The notes beneath the pieces are model-generated. The model had not been told where the DNA came from. It saw only the letters and a program-made list of their open reading frames with translations, and ran no database searches. A stretch of DNA of 64,000 nt. Origin: an uncultured Rikenellaceae bacterium. GTDB taxonomy: Bacteria > Bacteroidota > Bacteroidia > Bacteroidales > Rikenellaceae. The DNA lies in contig CALUZO010000013.1 of assembly GCA_944325305.1 (NCBI GenBank), positions 62,001-126,000 on the forward strand, read 5' to 3'. Both the position numbers and the translations under genes were made by a program. Below, one piece after another: positions 45,566 to 55,121 of this stretch (position 1 is its first letter; each line of letters opens with the position of its first letter).

Positions 45566-46165
45566 TCACTTGAATTTTAGTGTTCCGATCAATTTGGCAG
45601 CCATGTCAAGGATTTTGTTACGATCATTGCCCATGAAGAAGTAAAAGGCCGTCCCAAGAGTCTTCTTGTAAACACTTATCATCATGCAATATTTATAGCC
45701 GCCGCTGAATTCACTTCGTGGTTGTATGTAAAAAGACATCCCGTTGTTGGCATTGAATATTTCGTTTATAAATTCGTAACTGAAAATCTGGTTGTTGTTT
45801 ATCGTTTGGGCGATGTTGTATGCCGTTGCGGTGGATATGCTTGTGTAAAAATTGACCTGATCCGGATTTACCGAGACTATATTTTTGCTGGTGTCTTGCT
45901 GGTTTTTTTCATAACGTTGTATTAAGTAGTCGAGAGGACGGATGGCATAACGTATCTCCAGATCCACCGTATCGTTTTTTATCGCATATTCATAATTCAT
46001 GTGCGGATTTTCGATAATCGAGGTAGGAGAAAAGCCTTCCGGCATTCTGAACTCCATCTTGGCTCTTTTGAGTCCGTCTGTAAAGGCTGCCGGCAGTTCG
46101 GTCTGTGAAAATGCGCCTTGTGTCGCAAGCACGATGGCGATGGCGAGAGTGTAGATGGTCTTCAT
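45566..46165 (-). CDS. Hypothetical secreted protein
   Basis: 199 aa, no family recognised. MKTIYTLAIAIVLATQGAFSQ is a signal peptide with a typical cleavage site. The mature part alternates polar and hydrophobic residues with many Asn, Tyr and Phe, suggesting a beta-rich periplasmic protein. It is convergent with bioC and divergent from RNase P RNA. A promoter-like pair lies at 46193-46222. Confidence 0.75.
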   Translation of the reverse strand: MKTIYTLAIAIVLATQGAFSQTELPAAFTDGLKRAKMEFRMPEGFSPTSIIENPHMNYEYAIKNDTVDLEIRYAIRPLDYLIQRYEKNQQDTSKNIVSVNPDQVNFYTSISTATAYNIAQTINNNQIFSYEFINEIFNANNGMSFYIQPRSEFSGGYKYCMMISVYKKTLGTAFYFFMGNDRNKILDMAAKLIGTLKFK

Positions 46166-46192
46166 AATATATAAGGATTGAAGGTTATATTA

Positions 46193-46222
46193 TAAAGTTA
46201 CGAAAAAATAATTGCCGCCAAA
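46193..46222 (-). promoter_or_regulatory. Possible promoter of the secreted hypothetical gene
   Basis: On the minus strand TTTG (46219-46222), 18 bp, TAACTTTA (46193-46200), 28 bp before the ATG. Confidence 0.45.
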
Positions 46223-46227
46223 TTTTA

Positions 46228-46235
46228 TACCTTTG
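46228..46235 (+). promoter_or_regulatory. rnpB -7 promoter element
   Basis: TACCTTTG ends 5 bp before the P1 helix of RNase P RNA at 46241; correct placement for a start at the mature 5' end. Confidence 0.6.
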
Positions 46236-46240
46236 CGGTT

Positions 46241-46735
46241 GAGAAAAGCGGAGGGCTTCGCCGCTGCCGTTTGCCGGGCAACCGGGAAACGGGGGAGGAA
46301 AGTCCGGGCAACACAGGGCGCCGCACTTCCTAACGGGAAGACGTCCGCGAGGGCGTGGTTAAGGTAACAGAAAATAACCGCCCCGGATTTTTTAAAAGGC
46401 TGGTCCATTGTCGGACTGCGACAGAAAAATGCTTGCCTACGGTTAGCAGGTTGTGTTTTTTTCTTATTGTCTGCTTTGGCTCAGGCTTTTGAAATTTCCG
46501 GGGCAAGGGTGAAAAGGCGGGGTAAAAGCCCACCAGCGTGTGCAGTGATGCATGCGGCTGTACTACCGGCGGGTTGCAAGACCATGTATACCGGCATTCA
46601 AGGATTGCCCGTCCGCTGCCGGGGGGTAGGTCGCTGGAGCCTCGAGCGTGAGCTCGGGCGTAGATAAATGGCGAAGGACCGTTGCGGTGCGAACCGCTTC
46701 GGTTACAAAACCCGGCTTATACCTCCGCTTTTCTC
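46241..46735 (+). ncRNA. rnpB: RNase P RNA, bacterial type A
   Basis: Catalytic RNA that matures tRNA 5' ends. The ends pair as helix P1: GAGAAAAGCGGAGG (46241-46254) with 46722-46735. Conserved blocks occur in order: GAGGAAAGTCCGGGC, ACAGAAAATAACCGCC, AGGGTGAAAAGGCGG followed by GGTAAAAGCCCACC, GTAGATAAATGGC, and ACAAAACCCGGCTTATA near the 3' end. About 495 nt is long; the excess lies in the P12 arm, closed by GCCCCGGA (46380-46387) with TCCGGGGC (46497-46504), enclosing 109 nt. Transcribed toward queA, which starts 157 bp later. Confidence 0.95.
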
Positions 46736-46891
46736 TCTTTTTATGATGTCGCATGGCGGTTTGGGCGTCTTTTTATCGGAGCCGCTGACATAAGAAGGAT
46801 TGCTTTTCGTGCGGTTTTGTTTTTTTCTGTTTGTACGAAGTGTGGTGTTCGCGTAACATTCCGCATGATCATCACGATTAATTTGATTGCT

Positions 46892-48106
46892 ATGATACCC
46901 GAGGATATAAAAATATCGGATTACGATTACGACTTGCCGGAAGAGCGGATTGCCAAATTTCCATTGGAAAGGCGCGATGCGTCGAAATTGCTTGTGAGCC
47001 GGTGCGGAAAGTTGTCGGAACGGGTTTTCAGCGAGATAGGTCGTGAACTGCCGCAGGGGACGTTGATGGTTTTCAATAATACGAAGGTTATCCGTGCCCG
47101 CATCATAATGCACAAGCCGAGCGGTGCGCGGATCGAGGTGTTCTGTCTGGAACCCTACGATCCGGCGGATTACGAAAGGGCTTTTGCGGTTAAAGGCGCA
47201 TGCGAGTGGCGATGTATCATAGGAAATTCGAAAAAGTGGAAGGAAGGTGCGCTCGTGATAAATTTTACCTGTTCTGGGGTGGAGTCATATTTGCGGGCGT
47301 ATCGTGTCCCGGGCGAAGGGACACAGGTCGTGCGTTTCGAATGGGATGCCGATCTTACGTTCGGACAGCTGCTCGAACATCTGGGGCGTATTCCTATTCC
47401 TCCGTATCTCGGGCGTGACAGCGAGGAGATAGACAATAGCCGTTATCAGACAGTTTACTCGCGTTTCGAGGGTTCTGTTGCTGCGCCGACTGCGGGGCTG
47501 CATTTCAGCGAGGAACTTATAAAAGCTTTGCGTGCTGAAGGGGTGGCTTTCGATGAGGTGACGCTCCATGTGGGAGCGGGTACGTTTCTGCCGGTAAAGA
47601 GCGAGTCGGTAAAGGAGCATGAGATGCACACCGAACATTTCGACATAAGGCTCGAAACCGTAGAAAACCTGTTGGCTCACAAAGGTCGTGTGACGGCCGT
47701 GGGAACCACCACGGTGCGTACACTGGAGAGCCTTCCCGCACTCGGATACCGTATTCTGCGTAACGGCGATCCCGATGTGACGGTTCCAATAGGGCAGTGG
47801 GAGCTTTACGATATTCCCGATGAACTGACTGGCGAATATCTTTTGAAAACGCTGGCTTCATATCTTCGAGAAAACGGGGGAAAATTGAAGACATCGACCC
47901 AGATAATGATAATGCCTGGATTCCGTTTCCGGGTGGTGGACATGATCGTCACGAACTTCCATCAGCCCAAAAGTACGCTGTTGCTTCTCGTATCGGCATT
48001 TGTCGGGGAGCACTGGCGCGAAATCTACGAATACGCGTTGGCCAACGGGTTCCGTTTCTTGAGTTACGGCGACAGCAATCTGCTAATTCCCTGCCCGAAA
48101 AAGTAG
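46892..48106 (+). CDS. queA: S-adenosylmethionine:tRNA ribosyltransferase-isomerase
   Basis: 404 aa. Transfers and rearranges the ribosyl of SAM onto preQ1-tRNA to form epoxyqueuosine. Motifs: ISDYDYDLPEERIAKFPLERRDASKLL, NNTKVIRARI, GRIPIPPYLGR, SVAAPTAGLHFS, VTLHVGAGTFLPVK and MIVTNFHQPKSTLLLLVSAF. About 50 residues longer than E. coli QueA, common in Bacteroidota. The frame is open back into rnpB, so the family start at ATG 46892 is chosen (ATG 46865 is possible). queG is also in this window. Confidence 0.97.
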   Translation: MIPEDIKISDYDYDLPEERIAKFPLERRDASKLLVSRCGKLSERVFSEIGRELPQGTLMVFNNTKVIRARIIMHKPSGARIEVFCLEPYDPADYERAFAVKGACEWRCIIGNSKKWKEGALVINFTCSGVESYLRAYRVPGEGTQVVRFEWDADLTFGQLLEHLGRIPIPPYLGRDSEEIDNSRYQTVYSRFEGSVAAPTAGLHFSEELIKALRAEGVAFDEVTLHVGAGTFLPVKSESVKEHEMHTEHFDIRLETVENLLAHKGRVTAVGTTTVRTLESLPALGYRILRNGDPDVTVPIGQWELYDIPDELTGEYLLKTLASYLRENGGKLKTSTQIMIMPGFRFRVVDMIVTNFHQPKSTLLLLVSAFVGEHWREIYEYALANGFRFLSYGDSNLLIPCPKK

Positions 48107-48327
48107 GTATTCCGATGCAGTTGCCGGCCGTTCTTCCATAAAAAGGGTATGACGGAGTTTTTCGGTAGCTTCGTTTGCCGGCACTTTGTCGGAGTCGGAA
48201 GTATGTGCTCTGCGTGAGGAGTTTTTTCCTCGTGGCGGGAGATCCAGAGAAATGCGAGGGTATTCCGGAAAAGTTTTCTTATTCTCTTTTTCAAAAGTGA
48301 AGGGTAATAAATTGCATGAAATAACTC

Positions 48328-48335
48328 TATCTTTG
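48328..48335 (+). promoter_or_regulatory. -7 element directly before the ygiQ-type gene
   Basis: TATCTTTG ends 5 bp before the ATG at 48341, so transcription should start at or next to the start codon. Confidence 0.5.
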
Positions 48336-48340
48336 TGGAT

Positions 48341-50257
48341 ATGAGTAATTCTTGGTTGCCAACGACGGTTAAGGAGGTCCGGGCGCTCGGCTGGGACTAT
48401 ATCGACGTGATCCTGTTCACGGGCGATGCCTATGTCGATCATCCGTCGTTCGGTGCGGCGGTCGTGGGACGTCTGCTCGAAGCCGAGGGTCTCAGGGTAG
48501 CCATAGTACCTCAGCCCAACTGGCGGGACGATCTGCGCGACTTCAAGAAACTGGGGATTCCGCGCCTCTTTTTCGGTGTCTCGGGCGGAAGCATGGACTC
48601 GATGGTGAACCATTACACTGCCAACAAACGGCTTCGCAGCAACGACGCATATACGCCGGGAGGTAAGGCCGGTTTCCGCCCCGACTATGCAGTGACGGTA
48701 TATTCTCGAATCCTGAAAGGGCTTTTCCCGCACGTTCCGGTCGTTATAGGCGGCATAGAGGCTTCGCTTCGCCGGCTGACCCATTACGATTATTGGAGCG
48801 ATTCGCTGAAAAGGTCTGTGCTGATCGACAGCGGGGCGGACATACTCGCTTACGGAATGGGCGACAAGGTGATGCCCGAGATAGCCAGAACACTTAAAAA
48901 CGGCTTCAATGCCAAACTCCTGAGACGATTGCGTCAGATAGCCTTCGTGGCGGACGAGAGATATGTGGAGAAGCTCGACAAGGAGACGACAATCGTGCTC
49001 AATTCATATGACGATTGTGTCGCTGACCCGGCAAAATTTGCCGAGAACTTTGTCTGCATAGAGACCGAATCTAACCGACTCGTGCAGCGTATGACGCTTG
49101 TCGAGAGACAGACCCCGGGGGAATACGTGGTTGTAAATCCGCCGCATCCGCAGTTGAACGAGGCAGAGATTGACCGTGGGTTCGAGTTGCCTTATACGCG
49201 TCTTCCGCATCCGCGTTACAACGGCAAGGGCGACATTCCGGCCTGGGAGATGATAAAATTCTCGGTCAACATGCACCGCGGGTGTTTCGGGGGGTGCAGT
49301 TTCTGTACCATATCGGCTCATCAGGGGAAATTCGTGTCGAGTCGTTCTGAAAGGTCGATTCTCGCCGAGATCGACAAGGTGGCGGCAATGCCAGGGTTCA
49401 AGGGATATGTCAGCGATGTCGGCGGTCCTTCGGCCAACATGTACGGTATGGGCGGCCGTAACAGGGAGTTGTGTGCCAAATGTTCCCGTCCGTCGTGTCT
49501 TTGGCCTTCGGTGTGCCGCAACCTCGACAACTGTCACAAACGTCTGCTCGAACTTTATCGGCGCATTTCGGCCCGACCGGGTATCAAGAAGGCTTTCATT
49601 GGGAGCGGCATCCGTTACGATCTGTTCGATGAGGAATATGGCCCGAAATACCTCCGGGAAGTAATAGTAAACCATACCTCGGGACGGCTCAAGGTAGCTC
49701 CGGAACACACGGAGGAGCATGTCCTCAGGCTTATGCGTAAACCTTCTTTCGAAAAGTTCGAGCGGTTGAAAGAGGATTTCGACAAAGTGTGCATGTGCGA
49801 GAACCTGAAATATCAGTTGGTGCCATATTTCATATCGAGCCATCCAGGCTGTACGGAGGATGATATGAAAAGGCTGTCGCATAAGACACGTCGTCTCGGG
49901 ATGCATCTCGAACAGGTGCAGGATCTTACGCCTACCCCGATGACACTTTCGTCGGTGATGTTTTACACCGGGATGGATCCTTATACCGGCGAAAGGCTTT
50001 ATGTCGCCTGTTCGCAGGATGATAAGCGCCGGCAGAAAAGCTGGTTCTTCGCAGACGGCAGAGAGGAACAGGAGGAAAATTTCAATTCCCGCAACCGGAA
50101 TCGGACTGGGGAAAAGAGTGGCATTGGAAAGCATGATGCTTCGCATAAGCAGCAAACTCGCGGTAGGGACTATCCCGTACAGGATCGCCGGCGAGGGCAA
50201 GACCGTTCGAAGAAAAACAGTGGCAAAGGATCGAAAGGCGGCAAACACGACAAATAG
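48341..50257 (+). CDS. ygiQ: YgiQ-family radical SAM protein
   Basis: 638 aa, UPF0313/YgiQ family; biochemical role unknown. N-terminal cobalamin-binding-like region (GWDYIDVILFTGDAYVDHPSFG; PQPNWRDDLRDFKKLG), then the radical SAM core with the 4Fe-4S motif CFGGCSFC (MHRGCFGGCSFCTISAH), and extra Cys residues in LCAKCSRPSC. The last 80 residues are a highly charged, low-complexity basic tail (RDYPVQDRRRGQDRSKKNSG), suggesting RNA or nucleic-acid contact (inference). Start ATG 48341 is preferred over GTG 48335; the -7 element TATCTTTG overlaps the latter. Confidence 0.95.
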   Translation: MSNSWLPTTVKEVRALGWDYIDVILFTGDAYVDHPSFGAAVVGRLLEAEGLRVAIVPQPNWRDDLRDFKKLGIPRLFFGVSGGSMDSMVNHYTANKRLRSNDAYTPGGKAGFRPDYAVTVYSRILKGLFPHVPVVIGGIEASLRRLTHYDYWSDSLKRSVLIDSGADILAYGMGDKVMPEIARTLKNGFNAKLLRRLRQIAFVADERYVEKLDKETTIVLNSYDDCVADPAKFAENFVCIETESNRLVQRMTLVERQTPGEYVVVNPPHPQLNEAEIDRGFELPYTRLPHPRYNGKGDIPAWEMIKFSVNMHRGCFGGCSFCTISAHQGKFVSSRSERSILAEIDKVAAMPGFKGYVSDVGGPSANMYGMGGRNRELCAKCSRPSCLWPSVCRNLDNCHKRLLELYRRISARPGIKKAFIGSGIRYDLFDEEYGPKYLREVIVNHTSGRLKVAPEHTEEHVLRLMRKPSFEKFERLKEDFDKVCMCENLKYQLVPYFISSHPGCTEDDMKRLSHKTRRLGMHLEQVQDLTPTPMTLSSVMFYTGMDPYTGERLYVACSQDDKRRQKSWFFADGREEQEENFNSRNRNRTGEKSGIGKHDASHKQQTRGRDYPVQDRRRGQDRSKKNSGKGSKGGKHDK

Positions 50258-50542
50258 AAGAGCGGCATAGGTCGGATTCATGCGATGTGCCTTCATTTTG
50301 CCGCGTCCCGCTATTTATTACTCATACATCGCTTTGTCAAACAGACCGTATCGCTGCCTTACTTGTTTTTTCAGCAGATAATTGCTCTTGCATAACAGGA
50401 CGAAAAGATTGAAGATCCCTATGGCTGTGCTGCCTCTGCAGTCGGAACACCGGAGATGGCGAAAATATTTTTCGTCTCGGATATGCGGAGAGAATAAACT
50501 CAATTTTTTATACCTTTACAATTCCGTTTTTATCATACACCG

Positions 50543-52096
50543 ATGGCAAAGAATTACACACCCTCTGAGAGGAACAAAGAAGCATACGACGCCCTGACCA
50601 GCGAAGGCGGACATCTGCCTCCGCAGGCAATAGAACTCGAAGAGGCTGTATTGGGGGCATTGATGCTCGAAAAAGAGAGTGTGCTTGCCGTGCAGGACGT
50701 GCTCACTCCGGAAGTTTTCTATAAAGAGGCCCATCAGGTGATATATCGTGCCATATCCGAACTTTCGATGGAACTCAAACCCATCGACCTCTATACGGTG
50801 ACGGAAAAGCTCAAGCAGAAAAAACAGCTTGCGGCTGTCGGGGGCGCATCTTATCTTGCCGAGTTGACCCAGAAAGTCGGCTCTGCGGCACATGTCGATT
50901 TCCATGCCAAGATCATCACGCAGAAATATGTGCAGAGGGAGCTTATCCGTGCCTCGATCGAGATACAGAAACGCTCGTACGACGAGTCGATAGACGTCAA
51001 CGACCTGATAGACTCGGCCGAGAGCGAGATATTCAAGGTCGCCGAGGGACATATCAAGCGCGATGTGCAGAAATCGAAGGATATATTGGCCAAAGCAATG
51101 GAAGCCATAGAGGAGGCATATAAGCGCAAAGGTGATTTCAGCGGTGTTCCGACGGGTTTTACTCGTCTCGACCGTTTGACACTGGGATGGCAGCCGAGCG
51201 ACCTTATAATCATAGCCGCACGTCCCTCCATGGGTAAAACGGCATTCGTGCTCTCCATGGCGCGAAACATAGCCATCGACTATGAGAAGGGTGTGGCGTT
51301 CTTTTCTCTCGAAATGAGTTCGACGCAACTTATGATGCGTCTTATAGTGGCGGAATCCGGACTGGATTCGCGCGATGTCCGTAACGGCAATCTTAACGAC
51401 GAACAGTGGCGTCATCTCGAAACGGCGGTGGTTCCGTTCCAGACGGCGCCGTTATTCATAGACGATACTCCTGCGTTGTCTATTTTCGAATTCCGTTCGA
51501 AGGCCCGCAGGCTCAAGAAACAGTTCGACATACAGTTGATAATCATCGACTATCTCCAGTTGATGACGGGCAGCTCCGATACGCGTGGCAATCGAGAACA
51601 GGAGGTAGCTTCCATTTCGCGATCGCTCAAATCGATAGCCAAGGAGCTGAATATCCCGATTATCGCCCTTTCGCAGTTGAACCGTTCGGTAGAATCGCGT
51701 ACGGGCAGCAAGCGTCCCCAGCTTAGCGACCTTCGCGAGTCGGGCGCCATCGAACAGGACGCCGACATTGTGGCTTTCATCCACCGGCCGGAATATTACG
51801 GAATGAATGTAGACGAGAACGGCATGCCGACGGCAGGTATGGCCGAAATAATAGTGGCAAAACATCGTAACGGAGCTACGGATACGGTGAATCTGCGTTT
51901 CCGTAAGGAGCAGGCAAGATTTATGGATTTCGACGACGATGAAATGGATGGAGGCAACTACTCCTCGTTCGATAGCAGTCTGGGTTCGGATGACGACCTG
52001 CCTACACCGAAGTTTACGCCAGGCAGCGATTTCGAGCCGACGTCGGGAGGAGGTTTCGGAGGAGGTTTCAACCCGAATGAAGATGCCCCATTTTAG
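50543..52096 (+). CDS. dnaB: Replicative DNA helicase DnaB
   Basis: 517 aa hexameric helicase. N-terminal primase-interaction domain (PPQAIELEEAVLGALMLE), RecA-like C-terminal domain with Walker A ARPSMGKTAFVLS, Walker B LIIIDYLQLM and the DnaB motif ALSQLNRSVESR. The Gly/Asp-rich C-terminal tail of about 55 residues (FDDDEMDGGNYSS..., ending GGGFGGGFNPNEDAPF) resembles the acidic tip of SSB and may bind partner proteins (inference). Ends before a 303-bp spacer; no intein. Confidence 0.98.
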   Translation: MAKNYTPSERNKEAYDALTSEGGHLPPQAIELEEAVLGALMLEKESVLAVQDVLTPEVFYKEAHQVIYRAISELSMELKPIDLYTVTEKLKQKKQLAAVGGASYLAELTQKVGSAAHVDFHAKIITQKYVQRELIRASIEIQKRSYDESIDVNDLIDSAESEIFKVAEGHIKRDVQKSKDILAKAMEAIEEAYKRKGDFSGVPTGFTRLDRLTLGWQPSDLIIIAARPSMGKTAFVLSMARNIAIDYEKGVAFFSLEMSSTQLMMRLIVAESGLDSRDVRNGNLNDEQWRHLETAVVPFQTAPLFIDDTPALSIFEFRSKARRLKKQFDIQLIIIDYLQLMTGSSDTRGNREQEVASISRSLKSIAKELNIPIIALSQLNRSVESRTGSKRPQLSDLRESGAIEQDADIVAFIHRPEYYGMNVDENGMPTAGMAEIIVAKHRNGATDTVNLRFRKEQARFMDFDDDEMDGGNYSSFDSSLGSDDDLPTPKFTPGSDFEPTSGGGFGGGFNPNEDAPF

Positions 52097-52399
52097 CATC
52101 CGGCACGTTTTAACGATTGCTCGTCAGGCAGTCTGTATTTGTCGTTGTTTTTTAGAGACATGCCGAAATCCGGATGATCGTCATAAAGCGAAAAGCAGAG
52201 GTAAGATCGTTACGAACCTGCGCATGAATGGTCTCTCGCCTGGAGATTCTGAAAGATTGGATTTGTCTGTATTATAATGCGTCATGCATTGAAAGCGGAT
52301 GGAGCATATTGCTGCTGTCATGTGAGATATTCTCACGACTTTTTGTTATCTTGCGATATCCTTCCGCTCTTTGCGGCACGGTTATGTTAATCTGGTTTT
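52097..52399. other. Intergenic region dnaB to the ComM-like gene (303 bp)
   Basis: No ORF, RNA or clear promoter identified. TTATCTTG near 52351 is only a weak partial match to the -7 consensus. Confidence 0.4.
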
Positions 52400-53938
52400 A
52401 TGTTCGTAAAAACATATTCGAGTACCATACTCGGCATAGATGCCGTGACAATTACGGTGGAGGCCAATATTTCGGCGGGTTTAGGTATGTATATAGTCGG
52501 TCTGCCCGATAACGCCGTAAAAGAGAGCCAGGAACGGATACGCTCTGCATTCGAAAACAGCGGGTACCGCATGACAGGCAAACGTCTTGTCGTTAACCTC
52601 GCCCCGGCCGACCTGCGTAAGGAGGGCTCCGGTTATGATCTTCCGATAGCGGTTTCGATTCTCGCGGCCAGCGGACAAATGACCTCGGAAGTCCTCGATA
52701 ATTATATCATTATGGGCGAACTGTCTCTCGACGGTACGCTGAAACCGATAAAAGGTGCGCTGCCCATCGCAATAAAGGCACGGGAGGAAGGATTCAGAGG
52801 TATTGTCCTCCCCATGGACAACGTACGTGAGGCTGCTGTCGTAAGTGGAGTGGAGGTGATAGGAGTGAGAACCCTGAGGCAGACGGTGGAATTTCTCTCG
52901 GGAGAATTGAAGATAGAGGCGGCTGTTTCAACAGGATTTGAGGAGTTGTTGGCCGTAAGGGGACGCTACGAAGAGGATTTCAGCGATGTGCGTGGGCAGG
53001 CACATGTGAAGCGTGCGCTCGAGATCGCGGCAGCCGGCGGACACAATGTCATAATGATAGGGCCACCCGGATCTGGAAAGACGATGCTTGCGCGCAGGAT
53101 GCCTACCATAATGCCTCCACTGTCGGTTGAGGAGGCATTGGAAACTACCAAGATACATTCGGTGGCGGGGAAGCTCGGTGCCGAGACGGGGTTGCTTACA
53201 CGCAGGCCTTTCAGGGCGCCGCATCACCTCACGTCGCAGGTTGCGCTGGTTGGCGGAGGCAGTTCGCCTCAGCCCGGCGAGGTTTCGCTCGCCCACAACG
53301 GCATACTGTTCCTCGACGAACTTCCCGAATTCGGACGGAGCATACTGGAAGTACTACGGCAACCGCTCGAGGACAAGAAAATAACCGTTTCAAGGGCAAA
53401 ATACAGTGTCGAGTATCCGGCCAATTTTATTCTGATAGCCTCTATGAACCCGTGTCCGTGCGGTTACTATAATCATCCGGGGAAGGAGTGCTCATGCACG
53501 CCTGGCATGGTCAAGAAATATATGAACCGGATATCGGGACCTCTGCTCGATCGAATAGACATGCATATCGAGGTGACGCCCGTCGAGTTTTCGCAGATGA
53601 ATGCCGGTCGTGCCGAAGAATCCAGCGAGATTGTGAGGGAGCGTGTGCAGCAGGCCCGCGAAATACAACACAGACGTTTTTCAGATGTCGAAGGCGTATA
53701 TACGAATGCGATGATGAACTCTAAAATGATTCGCGAATATTGTCGGCTTTCGCCTGAATGCTCTGCCCTTCTCGAACGCGCCATGACAAGGCTCGACCTT
53801 TCGGCAAGGGCTTATGACCGTATCGTGAAAGTGGCCCGTACGATAGCCGATATGAATGGGACCATGGATATATTGCCTGCCCATTTGGCCGAGGCGATCA
53901 ATTACCGCAGCCTCGACCGCGAAAGTTGGGGAAGATAG
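52400..53938 (+). CDS. ComM/YifB-family Mg-chelatase-like AAA+ ATPase
   Basis: 512 aa. N-terminal Lon-protease-like/ChlI domain (SSTILGIDAVTITVEANISAGLGMYIVGLPD), Walker A GPPGSGKTMLARRMPTIMP, Walker B region NGILFLDELPEFGRS, and a C-terminal Mg-chelatase domain with NPCPCGYYNHPGKECSCTP. Homologues (ComM) act as branch-migration helicases in natural transformation (family knowledge); the role in Bacteroidota is not defined. It is single-gene, convergent with queG. Confidence 0.93.
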   Translation: MFVKTYSSTILGIDAVTITVEANISAGLGMYIVGLPDNAVKESQERIRSAFENSGYRMTGKRLVVNLAPADLRKEGSGYDLPIAVSILAASGQMTSEVLDNYIIMGELSLDGTLKPIKGALPIAIKAREEGFRGIVLPMDNVREAAVVSGVEVIGVRTLRQTVEFLSGELKIEAAVSTGFEELLAVRGRYEEDFSDVRGQAHVKRALEIAAAGGHNVIMIGPPGSGKTMLARRMPTIMPPLSVEEALETTKIHSVAGKLGAETGLLTRRPFRAPHHLTSQVALVGGGSSPQPGEVSLAHNGILFLDELPEFGRSILEVLRQPLEDKKITVSRAKYSVEYPANFILIASMNPCPCGYYNHPGKECSCTPGMVKKYMNRISGPLLDRIDMHIEVTPVEFSQMNAGRAEESSEIVRERVQQAREIQHRRFSDVEGVYTNAMMNSKMIREYCRLSPECSALLERAMTRLDLSARAYDRIVKVARTIADMNGTMDILPAHLAEAINYRSLDRESWGR

Positions 53939-54089
53939 TTCGAGGATAGGCCATTCAAGTAATTTGTTCAAACTTTTATGATCGCTCCAGCATATCGTTC
54001 TCACTGGCAGCGACAGGCAGTCTTATCATGAGAGATTGGATGTCGTCAGTATTCGGCGGCTCCTGGACAGGCAGATCATTTTGCGATTT

Positions 54090-55046
54090 TTAATCCTCAT
54101 CTTGACTTGCGGTGTCGGCAAAAAAGTTTGCAGCCCTCTTCTTTATATTTTCGAATCCCGTGCGTGCCATCGGGGTCGTGCCGCAGAGATTGTCAAACTC
54201 GATTCTGTCCAGGTTATCCCAGAATTCTTTTCCGCAGTCCGCTGGTTTGAGGAATGGTTTGAACACCGGGTTGTCTGTATGAGGGGTGCGACGGTTATGA
54301 GGACATACGCTCTGGCATATGTCGCACCCGAATATCCAACCGTGCGTTCCGGTCGCTGTCGTTTCTCCTTCGGGTAACCTCTCCGTAGTAAGGCGCGAAA
54401 TACAGCGAGAGGTATCTATGACATATGGCCGTACGATTGCTTTGTTGGGGCAGGCATCCATACAGGCGGTACAGGTCCCGCAAAAGTCGTCGGTAAACGG
54501 ATGGTCATATATGTCGGCTTCGGCGTCTATGATGATTTCCCCGAGGAATATGAAACTCCCGTAACGGGGAGTTACGATCAGCGAATTCTTCCCCCGCCAA
54601 CCGAGTCCGGTTTCTATGGCCCAACTTTTTTCGAGAACAGGAGCCGAGTCTGTGAAACAACGTCCTCGCAGGTCGGGATATTCCTCTTTCAAACGTGCAA
54701 GTACGATGTTTAGACCGTCCTTAAGCGAGGTGTGATAGTCCTGCGTGATTGCATATGACGATATTCTTGGGTTGATGCTTGACTGCTGGTCCCACGATTC
54801 GTTCTTATAGTTGGCCGCGCACACGATAACGCTTTCCGCGCCTTCGTACAGCAAGGCGGGGTCGAGCCTTTTATCCACATTCCTGTGCATGTAGCTCAGC
54901 CCTGAATCGTATCCCTTGTCCAGCCATTCCGATAGTCGCGTCGCCTGTTCGCCAAGGTGTCTTGCGCGAGCGATACCGCACAGATCGAATCCGGCCTCTG
55001 CCACGAATCGTTTTATTTTTTGAGAGCTTATCAATTCCGACTGCAA
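54090..55046 (-). CDS. queG: Epoxyqueuosine reductase
   Basis: 318 aa cobalamin-dependent enzyme of the last queuosine step. Two 4Fe-4S motifs are visible: CGTCTACMDACPNKA and CDICQSVCPHN, with an extra DTSRCISRLT between them, the standard QueG pattern. The N-terminal corrinoid domain starts IKRFVAEAGFDLCGIA. The start is TTG at 55046; an in-frame TGA lies 9-14 bp upstream and no ATG precedes the conserved domain. Pairs functionally with queA at 46892. Confidence 0.96.
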   Translation of the reverse strand: MQSELISSQKIKRFVAEAGFDLCGIARARHLGEQATRLSEWLDKGYDSGLSYMHRNVDKRLDPALLYEGAESVIVCAANYKNESWDQQSSINPRISSYAITQDYHTSLKDGLNIVLARLKEEYPDLRGRCFTDSAPVLEKSWAIETGLGWRGKNSLIVTPRYGSFIFLGEIIIDAEADIYDHPFTDDFCGTCTACMDACPNKAIVRPYVIDTSRCISRLTTERLPEGETTATGTHGWIFGCDICQSVCPHNRRTPHTDNPVFKPFLKPADCGKEFWDNLDRIEFDNLCGTTPMARTGFENIKKRAANFFADTASQDED

Positions 55047-55086
55047 TTTAAATGTTCAAAAATACGATTTTAAAAATAATTGGCGT

Positions 55087-55094
55087 TACATTTG
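55087..55094 (+). promoter_or_regulatory. -7 element before the acyl-CoA ligase gene
   Basis: TACATTTG, 28 bp before the ATG at 55122. Confidence 0.5.
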
Positions 55095-55121
55095 CGTTGG
55101 GGCCAAAAAGATAATCTGACT

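Noticed and set aside
49004..50296. 430-codon minus-strand frame opposite the ygiQ-type gene
   Set aside because: Shadow of the radical SAM gene, which shows the CxxxCxxC motif and family length.
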